NCBI GenBank assembly: GCA_003452695.1
Contig: DMNP01000287.1
Location: forward strand, 4,093-24,863
Length of the DNA stretch: 20,771 nucleotides
Direction: 5' to 3'
From: Eggerthellaceae bacterium
GTDB lineage: Bacteria; Actinomycetota; Coriobacteriia; Coriobacteriales; Eggerthellaceae
The translations under genes and the position numbers were made by a program. Of this stretch, positions 11,808 to 18,404 are shown piece after piece; the stretch's first letter is position 1, and each line of letters starts with the position of its first letter. The notes under the pieces were generated by a model. That model was not told the DNA's origin. It was given only the letters and a program-made list of their open reading frames with translations, and searched no databases.

Positions 11808-11830
11808 TTCGATTCTCCGCGCCTCCACCA
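11808..11830 (+). other. attP core: tRNA 3' end identity
   Basis: The segment starting TTCGATTC and ending CCTCCACCA has exactly the 23-base length and layout of tRNA positions 54-76: T-loop TTCGATT, T-stem 3' strand CTCCG, acceptor 3' strand CGCCTCC, A73 and CCA. The base before the loop is not the expected G53, so identity seems to begin here. The target tRNA would have the acceptor 5' strand GGAGGCG; A73 would suit tRNA-Tyr, while GGAGG also occurs in tRNA-Ser. Confidence 0.7.
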
Positions 11831-11839
11831 CTCATTTCG

Positions 11840-11871
11840 AGCGCGTTTGATCAGTTCAAGCGCGCTTTTTT
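11840..11871 (+). terminator. Rho-independent terminator after integrase/attP core
   Basis: Stem AGCGCG-T-TTGA with TCAA-G-CGCGCT (11 base pairs including one wobble), five-base loop, then six Ts. It ends integrase transcription. Because it directly follows the tRNA 3' identity, after integration it would also act as the terminator of the target tRNA gene. Confidence 0.85.
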
Positions 11872-11935
11872 GTTGTCTGGAACACGCTGCATTTTCGCAT
11901 ATCGTCTCATATCATCGCACCGTTTGACCTGCGGT

Positions 11936-11977
11936 TATCCCATCGCTAACCCATCGGTTAACCCATAAATAACCCAT
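11936..11977 (+). promoter_or_regulatory. Integrase arm-type sites, cluster 2
   Basis: Direct repeats TATCCCAT (11936-11943) and TAACCCAT (11947-11954, 11959-11966, 11970-11977), spaced 11, 12 and 11 bases, one helical turn each. They form the second arm of attP, on the lysis side. Confidence 0.7.
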
Positions 11978-11987
11978 CGATTGCAAC

Positions 11988-12030
11988 AAAAAAAAAGCGC
12001 GCCCACCGCCGTAAAGACAGTGGACGCGCC
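11988..12030 (-). terminator. Strong terminator of the lysis operon
   Basis: On the minus strand, GCGCGTCCAC pairs with GTGGGCGCGC (one wobble) around a loop, followed by nine Ts. It lies just after the lysin stop and keeps late transcription from running into attP and the integrase. Confidence 0.9.
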
Positions 12031-12036
12031 AGTAAA

Positions 12037-13500
12037 CTAACTCATACGTTTCATGAACCGCTCGGATTTGTCCTGCGTGCGAATCGCCGCATAACGTCGG
12101 TTGCCCTTGCTGTTCTTCCACGATGCCCAGCGGTATCCGTTCCTCACGACAACGCGGTCTGCCTTGACGGTCTTGCCGCGCTTGAGCACCCTGGTAGCCC
12201 TCGCGCTCGTGGACGGCTTCTCGCGCACGTTCAGCTCGTCCACCGTCACGCGGAACGTGCGCGTTGCGGGTTTCGGCTCGGGCTGCGGGTCTGGTATCGG
12301 CGTGTCGGCCTTGCCGTTGTAATGCAGGATGCCGTCCCATGGGTAGTCATAGTACGGGTTGACCCGCGACTCGAAGCCCGACTGGTCGCCACGCTTGTTG
12401 CCGTACGCTCCCCTGTCGCCCCAGCTAAACTCGCTCAGCTCGTCTGGCACCTGCTGCTGACACATAGCGACGTGGTTGGCCTCGTTGAGGTAGAGGTCGC
12501 CAGGGGACGCTATGAACGAGATCGGCTTCCAAGAAAACAGGCCGCTGCCGACGAACACGCTGCGCATGTTGCCCGTGTACGTGGCTCCATCCAACGCGCC
12601 CTCGTAAGGCGTACCAGTGAGCGCCTTCTTCCATGCCGTGATGGTGGAGCTTGAGCAATCGTAGTCGCCGACCATGATCGAGAACACGAGGCCCTTAACA
12701 GTCCACTTCTCGGACTTCGCGCCGTAGCGCTCTTCCCACGAGTAGCCGAAACGCTCGTCCTGCACCATGAGCTTGTGAATGTCTGCGGCCACCTGGCCGC
12801 GCTTGAGCGTCTTCTTTGCAGGCTTCGGTTCGGGAACAGGCGTGGACGATTTGCCCATGAGCGCCCTGAACTTCGTCTCGCTCCCGAAGAACACATTGCA
12901 ATCCAGCGGCCCGTCGTAGCCTTCAATGTAGCCTTGCGAGGTGTACTGCCACATGATCGCGTTCTCGCAGCCTGGGTAAATGCTGCCTTGTGGGTCGTAG
13001 CCGTATATGGGTTCATAGCTGATCGGATAGCTTGCACACCAAATCGGATAGCCTAGCGAGAACAGGCTCTGCGACACGATAACCCCGCCGCTCGCATAGA
13101 TTACTGGCTTGTAGCCTGCAAGCTGCTCGACGCGCTTCGCGAGCTTGCCGACCCACGTCTGGCCACGTTCAAGCGCCTGCGCCTCGTAATCGATGACGAG
13201 CATGGCCTTGCCGAGACAGCCGAGCTTTCTCACCTGCTCGATGAAGAACTCAGCTTCGACCTCGGCCTGCTTGCCCCATGTGAAATGGTACAGTCCGAGC
13301 GGTTTGTTGCGCTTCACCACGTCTGACGCTTGCCTCTTCGCGGCTGGGTTCACGTAGTTCCACGCAAGCGCCCTGCCGTTTCCATCGTATTGCGGATTTC
13401 CGCTCATCTTCACGATCGCAAAATCGTAATCGACCAGATCGCAAATGTTTGCGGGTTGGTTTTTACCACCGCTAACGTCGATGCCATATAGCTTTGCCAT
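12037..13500 (-). CDS. Modular endolysin: GH25 muramidase + NlpC/Amidase_5-like + SH3b
   Basis: A 487-residue cell-wall hydrolase. Residues 1-217 are a GH25 lysozyme domain (MAKLYGIDVSGG; catalytic D104-x-E106 in VIDYEA; MWQYTSQG near the end), which cleaves between MurNAc and GlcNAc. A proline-rich linker (about 218-231) follows. Residues 235-390 resemble a phage cysteine peptidase/amidase (DCSSSTITAW with C282; GDLYLNEANHVAM with H343). A second proline-rich linker (394-406) leads to an SH3b wall-binding domain (410-475; VDELNVREKPSTSARATRVL). No signal peptide, so release needs the holin. ATG 13498-13500 follows GGCGGTGA inside the 25-residue gene. Confidence 0.9.
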   Translation of the reverse strand: MAKLYGIDVSGGKNQPANICDLVDYDFAIVKMSGNPQYDGNGRALAWNYVNPAAKRQASDVVKRNKPLGLYHFTWGKQAEVEAEFFIEQVRKLGCLGKAMLVIDYEAQALERGQTWVGKLAKRVEQLAGYKPVIYASGGVIVSQSLFSLGYPIWCASYPISYEPIYGYDPQGSIYPGCENAIMWQYTSQGYIEGYDGPLDCNVFFGSETKFRALMGKSSTPVPEPKPAKKTLKRGQVAADIHKLMVQDERFGYSWEERYGAKSEKWTVKGLVFSIMVGDYDCSSSTITAWKKALTGTPYEGALDGATYTGNMRSVFVGSGLFSWKPISFIASPGDLYLNEANHVAMCQQQVPDELSEFSWGDRGAYGNKRGDQSGFESRVNPYYDYPWDGILHYNGKADTPIPDPQPEPKPATRTFRVTVDELNVREKPSTSARATRVLKRGKTVKADRVVVRNGYRWASWKNSKGNRRYAAIRTQDKSERFMKRMS

Positions 13501-13578
13501 CTATTCACCGCCTGCCAGATATAAAAGGAGCACCGCTATAAACGCGATGCCCCCAACGGAAAGAATCAACGTTCCCAT
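13501..13578 (-). CDS. 25-residue membrane peptide in the lysis cassette
   Basis: The sequence MGTLILSVGGIAFIAVLLLY ends LAGGE and is one hydrophobic helix. It starts four bases after the holin stop and ends directly before the lysin ATG (TAGATG); its last codons form the lysin ribosome site (GGCGGTGA). Its own ribosome site is weak, so it would rely on coupling to the holin. Tiny one-helix peptides at this place can be pinholin or antiholin-like, but function is not shown. Confidence 0.55.
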   Translation of the reverse strand: MGTLILSVGGIAFIAVLLLYLAGGE

Positions 13579-13581
13579 GCG

Positions 13582-13833
13582 TCAGCCCTTGTAATCGTCC
13601 ACAGCGTCTTTGTCGGTGGATGAATCGAGTGGGCTTACGCCGTTGTTCACCTCGGGGATGCCCGCGATGCTCGTAAGAATCGACAGCAGGCCAGCGAGCA
13701 GCGACGCGCTCAGAACGAACCTCCAATCGACTTGGCCGATTGCCGCCGCCGTGCCGATCGTCGCGATTGCCGACTGCGCGATTGTCTTGATTGCGCGGAT
13801 TCCCGCCGCTTTAGTCCATGCTTTCCAGTTCAT
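13582..13833 (-). CDS. Holin, r1t-like
   Basis: An 83-residue protein starting MNWKAWTKAAGIRAIKTIAQ, with two hydrophobic helices (about 12-32 and 38-60; AIATIGTAAAIG, VLSASLLAGLLSILTSIAG) joined by the short turn QVDWR, then a hydrophilic acidic tail (SSTDKDAVDDYKG). The pattern 'W...kRAiKT.aQtaiA.ig....i..vdW..vlSaSllAgllSiLTSiAGiPE' is that of the phage r1t/LLH-type holins. It would form membrane holes timed for lysin release. Gene order holin, small membrane peptide, lysin is typical. The start follows GGAG in TAAGGAGTTAGCT. Confidence 0.85.
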   Translation of the reverse strand: MNWKAWTKAAGIRAIKTIAQSAIATIGTAAAIGQVDWRFVLSASLLAGLLSILTSIAGIPEVNNGVSPLDSSTDKDAVDDYKG

Positions 13834-13835
13834 AG

Positions 13836-14168
13836 CTAACTCCTTACCTCGTGCCGCGTTAGGTACTCGTCTACATCTCCGCCGACCACTTCATCCATGT
13901 AAGTCTTCGTTTGATGGTTCCAGCCGTGCGAGCGGTATATCTCGTATGCGCTCAGCTTTTCGTCGATGCTGAAATGCTCGTCGTATATTGCGAGCCGACA
14001 CGTCATCTTCGTGTTTTGCAAAATCAACTCGCGCAGTTCCGCGCTGTCTCGCTTCGCGTCATCGGTGGCTTTGCGCACCATCTTGATTTTCATCACGACG
14101 GCACTCACGATCGCCGCGATGACGCTTGATATGAGCGCGGTTACCACGCTCATTGCAATTGGCTCCAC
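13836..14168 (-). CDS. Membrane-anchored lysis-cassette protein (110 aa)
   Basis: An N-terminal hydrophobic helix (about residues 6-27, MSVVTALISSVIAAIVSAVV) is followed by a long charged helix (KMVRKATDDAKRDSAELREL) and a C-terminal acidic, helical part ending YLTRHEVRS. This one-helix-plus-coiled-coil form is common just upstream of the holin in phages of Gram-positive hosts, where its role is unclear (holin-like, or a hemolysin-XhlA-like membrane anchor). The GTG start at 14166-14168 is favoured because AGGAGG lies six bases upstream; an internal ATG (14153) lacks this. First gene after the 14188-14217 terminator. Confidence 0.7.
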   Translation of the reverse strand: MEPIAMSVVTALISSVIAAIVSAVVMKIKMVRKATDDAKRDSAELRELILQNTKMTCRLAIYDEHFSIDEKLSAYEIYRSHGWNHQTKTYMDEVVGGDVDEYLTRHEVRS

Positions 14169-14187
14169 GTCTTACCTCCTGTGGCAA

Positions 14188-14217
14188 TAAAAAAGGAGCG
14201 CCCGTGCAAGACGCTCC
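14188..14217 (-). terminator. Terminator between tail and lysis modules
   Basis: On the minus strand GGAGCG pairs with CGCTCC around an 11-base loop, followed by TTTTTTATTG. It separates the tail module from the lysis cassette. Either the lysis genes rely on read-through or an antiterminator, or they have their own promoter, which I cannot find in the short gap. Confidence 0.8.
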
Positions 14218-14262
14218 GATTGCGATTGCGCACTCTTTCGGGCGGTGCGCGCGCCGATGTTT

Positions 14263-15441
14263 CTAGAACGTCCCGCCTCCCGAGTCGCTGTAGCCGTCGC
14301 CCGAGTCGTTCCAGCCGCCCGATGATGCCGTGACATTGATGTTGAAGGAGTCTTCGAGCTTGGTGTTCTTCGACCATTGGACTGGGATGGAGGTTGAGCC
14401 ACCGTGTCTCAAGTCGCCGTAGAGAACAACATAGGCCAGCTCTGTCGCCGAATACCATTCGCCTGCACCGAGGTTTGAATCTACAGGAGCAGACACTATG
14501 TCAATCGTTGCGCCGATAGACGTTATATACACGTCCTCACCGAATTCCACTTCATGGCTGCTTGTAAAAACTCCTCCGAAATTCCCCCATTTGTTACACC
14601 TGTGTTCTTCGAACGAGAACGGGCCTTTAGAGACTACGTGGTATCTAAACTGCCGGCGCGATGACAGAGGATCTGTTTCTGCACCGAACACGTATACGGG
14701 ATGCGTGCTCGATATGTTGTCGATGTAGACGGTGCTGGTTCTTATGTAATCGTACGACGTTGTTCCGGGCTTTAACACCATTTCCATGGTGCCGCCCCAG
14801 TACCCGCCTTCCGGCCACTCGCCATACCCCTCCCTCGTGACACCCGCGAGCGGGCAATACGGTATGGGAAGCGCCTTCACTGTGCTATTGTGAAAACCCG
14901 TTGTGTCGCTTATGCTCGCGCTCTCGTCCACAGCGGACGCATCCGCAACAGTAACTGGAAAATCTAACTCGCCGAACGGCACGACGCCGTTGGGATACTC
15001 GTCGCTGGTGAACCTGCCGCCCTTCTTGTCGAGCAGCACGACCGAGATGCCGTCGAAGCTGATGGTCTGGCCGTCCTCGTAGTTCGTGCGGTAGGGAGGT
15101 CGTACTATCTGTATCGCGCTCGGCACCTTCTTGCGGATTAGGTTGCCCGTGGGGTTGCCGTCAGGGTCTAACTCCTCGGATACCTCGTAGTCGTAGCCGT
15201 CTGGCCCTTCGCCAGTGACCTTGCTGCCAGGGACGCGCACGCTCACGCTCGAGTATCCGTAGCAGTCATCGTCCTTGGCACGGTAAGTGCCGTTCTTGCT
15301 AATGCTCTTGGTCTTGGTCGTTACGGTGTCCTCGGGTATCCACAGGCTCGTGCCGCCCTTGACAAGCGGTATCTTGAGCTTCTTGGTATTGCCTAGCGTC
15401 CGCGCTATCTCGCCTTCGAGAATCGCCACCTTCTTAGTCAT
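14263..15441 (-). CDS. Tail/baseplate-associated protein with Ig-like segment (392 aa)
   Basis: Residues 1-70 closely resemble the neighbouring 104-residue protein (KIPLVKGGTSLWIPED, then SKNGTYRAKDDDCYGYSSVS). Residues 106-166 (VPSAIQIVRPPYRTNYEDGQ, then SFDGISVVLLDKKGG) look like a bacterial Ig-like (Big_3-type) domain, used for surface binding. The rest is beta-rich and unknown, ending in a glycine/serine/aspartate-rich tail (SGGWNDSGDGYSDSGGGTF). It is probably an accessory tail or host-adhesion protein, exported only as part of the particle. GGAGGTGAGCG before ATG 15439-15441 and overlap with the upstream stop define the start. Confidence 0.6.
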   Translation of the reverse strand: MTKKVAILEGEIARTLGNTKKLKIPLVKGGTSLWIPEDTVTTKTKSISKNGTYRAKDDDCYGYSSVSVRVPGSKVTGEGPDGYDYEVSEELDPDGNPTGNLIRKKVPSAIQIVRPPYRTNYEDGQTISFDGISVVLLDKKGGRFTSDEYPNGVVPFGELDFPVTVADASAVDESASISDTTGFHNSTVKALPIPYCPLAGVTREGYGEWPEGGYWGGTMEMVLKPGTTSYDYIRTSTVYIDNISSTHPVYVFGAETDPLSSRRQFRYHVVSKGPFSFEEHRCNKWGNFGGVFTSSHEVEFGEDVYITSIGATIDIVSAPVDSNLGAGEWYSATELAYVVLYGDLRHGGSTSIPVQWSKNTKLEDSFNINVTASSGGWNDSGDGYSDSGGGTF

Positions 15442-15748
15442 CGCTCACCTCCGTGTACACGAGCTTACCCTGCGCGTTCTTGGTGACGCGGTACTTCTTG
15501 CCGTCTATTTTGCCGGTGACGCTCTCGGCCTCGCCCGACACGCGCACAGTCACCTTCCTGAAGCTGTGTACCCTGCTGCCTGCTGCCTCGTAGGTACCGT
15601 TTTGCTTCACCGTGAGGTCTATCTGCTTCGTGTCGTCCTCTGGCACCCAGTTGCAGGTGCCGCCCTCCTTGAGCTTGGTCTTCACCTTGGCGACGCCTGC
15701 CAGGTCGTTGTCGGTGCCGCCTTCCTGTATGTTAATCCGCTTGGGCAT
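15434..15748 (-). CDS. Small tail-associated protein, paralogue of next gene (104 aa)
   Basis: The N-terminus (MPKRINIQEGGTDNDLAGVA, then LKEGGTCNWVPEDDTK) lines up with that of the 392-residue protein downstream. It is followed by an 'NGTYEA...KVTVRVSG' module, also seen in the LRR tail protein, and a C-terminal 'GKIDGKKYRVTKNAQGKLVYTEV' unit. It seems to be a short paralogue or a chaperone-like partner of the larger protein. ATG 15746-15748 is chosen because it fits the paralogue alignment; an earlier start (15775) would add nine unrelated residues. It overlaps the end of the glycosyltransferase gene. Confidence 0.6.
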   Translation of the reverse strand: MPKRINIQEGGTDNDLAGVAKVKTKLKEGGTCNWVPEDDTKQIDLTVKQNGTYEAAGSRVHSFRKVTVRVSGEAESVTGKIDGKKYRVTKNAQGKLVYTEVSDD

Positions 15749-16721
15749 CGCTAATCCTGTCCAGCCACTGCTCAAGGGTCACGGACTCCATGAGCATCCC
15801 CTCCATCACGGAGCGCTGCCTGACCCCCAGGGATATCTGCATGCGCTCCTGCTGCGTCAACGTCTCGAACTGGCTGCGGTGCTTCGCGTAGTACCTCGCG
15901 AACCGCCTCTCGACCGCGTCCCTGTAGTCGGCGTGCGTCTTGTCGAGCCATTCGGGCTTGTTCATCGTGTAGTAGGCGTCCATGACCATGAAGCCGACAA
16001 ATTGGCACGCCTTGTCATTGCGCATCCTGCGCACGAACTCGTCCACCAGCGCATCGTTGGAGTCGAGCATGTTGTTGTACGTCTTGAGGATGTAGTCCGG
16101 GTCGTGCCTGCACACGCTCGAATCGCGCCACTTCCACAGGTAGAACGGAGTCGGGCAGTACTTCACGTTCTCGCTCAGGTTCTGGCACAGGATGTTGAAG
16201 TAGCTGTCCTCGTGGATGGTGAGCGAGTCGTTCCACCTGATGCCGTTGTCCACCAGGTAGCCGCGCCTATGCACCTTGCCGTGGACGAAGGTCGAGTCCA
16301 TGTCGCGGTTGATGTAGATTGGCTCTTTCGTCTCCGGCAGGCGCGATTCCTCTATGAACTGCGACACGAGCGAGTCGAACCCGATCGCCATCTCGCGGAA
16401 CAGAATCCACAGGCCGCAGACGTTGCAGAACATATCGTCCGCGTCGCAGAACATGACGTAATCGGCGATTGCCGCGTCCAATGCCGCGTTGCGCGCGGCG
16501 CTCACGCCCATGTGCTCCTCGGTAACGACGTGCCTTATCTCGAACGGGTACTTGCTCGCCCACTCGCCTCTCGGCAGTTCCGTGGCATCCCTGCCGTCGT
16601 ACGCGACGATGACGCCGACCTCGCCGAAGTCGACGTTCTGCTGCAACGCCACGGAGTCCAGAAGCGGCTCCATCTCGTCGGGCGTTTCCTTATAATGCGG
16701 GATTAGGATTTGAAGCTTCAT
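15732..16721 (-). CDS. Family 2 glycosyltransferase (GT-A fold)
   Basis: A 329-residue enzyme of GT2 type: the N-terminal MKLQILIPHYKETPDEMEPL nucleotide-sugar binding strand, then GVSAARNAAL (72-81) and the metal-binding FCDADD (DAD at 93-95). A later IHEDSYF is the usual 'ED' catalytic-base motif. The C-terminal third is helical (YYTMNKPEWLDKTHADYRDA). It transfers a sugar from an activated donor to an unknown acceptor. It has no transmembrane segment and is embedded in the tail operon between the LRR protein and tail accessory genes. AGGAGGAGTAC before ATG 16719-16721 gives a very strong ribosome site. Confidence 0.9.
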   Translation of the reverse strand: MKLQILIPHYKETPDEMEPLLDSVALQQNVDFGEVGVIVAYDGRDATELPRGEWASKYPFEIRHVVTEEHMGVSAARNAALDAAIADYVMFCDADDMFCNVCGLWILFREMAIGFDSLVSQFIEESRLPETKEPIYINRDMDSTFVHGKVHRRGYLVDNGIRWNDSLTIHEDSYFNILCQNLSENVKYCPTPFYLWKWRDSSVCRHDPDYILKTYNNMLDSNDALVDEFVRRMRNDKACQFVGFMVMDAYYTMNKPEWLDKTHADYRDAVERRFARYYAKHRSQFETLTQQERMQISLGVRQRSVMEGMLMESVTLEQWLDRISDAQAD

Positions 16722-16730
16722 GTACTCCTC

Positions 16731-18404
16731 CTAGAGCGCGGCGATTTCGGCGTCGGTCAGGCCGACGATACGCGCGGAAAACAACGACCATCCGCTTGCT
16801 GTCCTGTAGGATTCAGCCAACGACTCAGGTACGAATACCGAGCCGAATGCTCCCGTGTAAGATGACTGAGACATCGGGGTATAGCTAAATGCGGTACTAC
16901 TGCCAAGGGTTGTGACGCTGGAACCTAAAAGATATAAACTCGTCAATGCTATGCACTCACAGAAGGCATACTCGTTAATCTTTGCGCATGACGGGAAACT
17001 GGCCGTTGTCATTCTGGAGCAATTGGAAAACGCCCAAGACCTAATCGTATTGCATACGGGAAAATACACACTTATAAGACGTTCGCAATCCCTAAATGCA
17101 CCGCTACTAATAAATGTACACGCAGGAAAGCTAAGGCTGCTAAGATATGAGCAAAAAGCGAAAGCCTTATCAGCAACACTCTCGCATATCGGGAAAACAG
17201 CTTCCTGAAGCGAGCTACAGTTAGCAAAAGCGTTATAAGGCACGGCGGAACAACGCGGGAATACAGCAGACGTTAACGAGTAGCAATTTACGAACGCGCT
17301 AGACCCTATGAATTCACAATTTGGCATGTAAACATCGCTGAGGCTGCGGCACCCGTAAAAGGCGCCAGATGAAACTTGCTCGCATAGAGGAAAGCTAACC
17401 GACGCGAGAGAGCTGCAACTATAGAACGCACCAGAATGCACTGCAAGCACATTTGGCATGTAAACATCGCTGAGGCTGCGGCACCCGTAAAAGGCGTTAT
17501 CTAAAACTTGCTCGCATAGAGGGAGGCTAACCGATGCGAGAGAGCTGCAACTACTGAACGCACCAGAATGCACTGCAAGCACATTCGGTAACTCAACCTT
17601 CATAAGACCACTATAGGACATAAACGCATACATTTCTACATAGCTCGCCTGCGCGTCGTAAACCTCCGACAGCGACCGCTCGACAAGCCCTGCCATCCCG
17701 CCGCCAGAAGTCGGCACGCTGACAGTGACCTGCGAGTACCCGTCGAGCGAATCGTCGGCAGCGTCGTACGTCCCGTTCGCCGTGATGCTCTTGGTCCCCA
17801 GGGTAGACCCTCCGCCGCCAGACACGTTCACGATTACCTCGTCGTTGAGCGTCGTGTCGTAAGTCCCGTTGGCACTGACGCTCAGGCCGGATTGCGCCAC
17901 GAGAGCGCCAGACGATACGACCTTGCCCTCGTCGCTCGCAGCGTACGAGTTGGGAACGTTCACGCTCACGTCGGAGTACCCGTCGAGCGAGTCCGCTGAA
18001 GCGGAATAGCTGCCGTTCGCCACGATGGACTTGCTGCCCACGTTCGGCTGGACGTTGACCACCGTGGAATCGTTCGTCGTGGTGTCGTAGGTTCCGTTGG
18101 CGCTCACGTTGCGCGTGGTCTGCGCGACCAATGCGCCAGAGCTTACGACCTTGCCCTCGTCGCCAGATGCGTAGGTGTTCGGCACGTTCACGGTAACCTC
18201 GTCGTACCCGTCGAGGTTGTCGCTCGAAGCGCTGTACGTCCCGTTGGCAGAAATGGTCTTGCTGCCCGTGTTCCCGCTCGTGTCTATCGCCCGAATCGCA
18301 GGCCCGAACTGCGCGGGGGTGTAGGTCGCGGTGCCGCCGTTCTTCTCCCGAATGGCGTCGCCCGTGTCGGCCAGGTACTCCTCCGTAACGACCACTTTCG
18401 TCAC
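16731..18404 (-). CDS. Putative receptor-binding tail protein with BspA-like LRRs
   Basis: A 557-residue protein. Residues 1-45 form a tail-attachment-like start (AIREKNGGTATYTPAQFGPA). Residues 46-240 hold repeats of an 'ANGTYDAADDSLDGYSQVTV' module and of 'SxxDEGKVVSSGALVAQ'. Residues from about 255 to 500 are BspA-like leucine-rich repeats (LRR_5; 'F..C.SL..V..P....I...AF'), and the C-terminal 50 residues (VFVPESLAESYRTASGWSLF, then GLTDAEIAAL) close the LRR domain in the usual way. It is a good candidate for host receptor binding. GGTGAG precedes the start (18402-18404), which overlaps the hub gene stop. The LRR part is AT-richer and has a tandem duplication. Confidence 0.75.
   Translation of the reverse strand: MTKVVVTEEYLADTGDAIREKNGGTATYTPAQFGPAIRAIDTSGNTGSKTISANGTYSASSDNLDGYDEVTVNVPNTYASGDEGKVVSSGALVAQTTRNVSANGTYDTTTNDSTVVNVQPNVGSKSIVANGSYSASADSLDGYSDVSVNVPNSYAASDEGKVVSSGALVAQSGLSVSANGTYDTTLNDEVIVNVSGGGGSTLGTKSITANGTYDAADDSLDGYSQVTVSVPTSGGGMAGLVERSLSEVYDAQASYVEMYAFMSYSGLMKVELPNVLAVHSGAFSSCSSLASVSLPLCEQVLDNAFYGCRSLSDVYMPNVLAVHSGAFYSCSSLASVSFPLCEQVSSGAFYGCRSLSDVYMPNCEFIGSSAFVNCYSLTSAVFPRCSAVPYNAFANCSSLQEAVFPICESVADKAFAFCSYLSSLSFPACTFISSGAFRDCERLISVYFPVCNTIRSWAFSNCSRMTTASFPSCAKINEYAFCECIALTSLYLLGSSVTTLGSSTAFSYTPMSQSSYTGAFGSVFVPESLAESYRTASGWSLFSARIVGLTDAEIAAL
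17319..17582 (-). repeat. 132-base tandem duplication in LRR domain
   Basis: Two adjacent copies, 17319-17450 and 17451-17582, differ at about 10 of 132 positions. Each encodes 44 residues (two 22-residue LRR units, 'NVLAVHSGAF...SLSDVYMP'). They mark recent growth of the repeat domain and keep the reading frame. Confidence 0.9.

Noticed and set aside
11749..11977. Prophage end (attL/attR) rather than attP
   Set aside because: Genes on both sides are phage genes (lysis and integrase modules) and arm sites occur on both sides of the core, as in an intact attP.
15612..16706. 364-codon rightward frame opposite the glycosyltransferase
   Set aside because: A long antisense shadow typical of GC-rich genes, rich in V, R, H and L without motif; the minus-strand GT2 motifs are unambiguous.
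17319..17582. LRR duplication as the variable region of a diversity-generating retroelement
   Set aside because: No reverse transcriptase or template repeat is visible in the window, and the differences are not concentrated at adenines; simple tandem duplication explains it.
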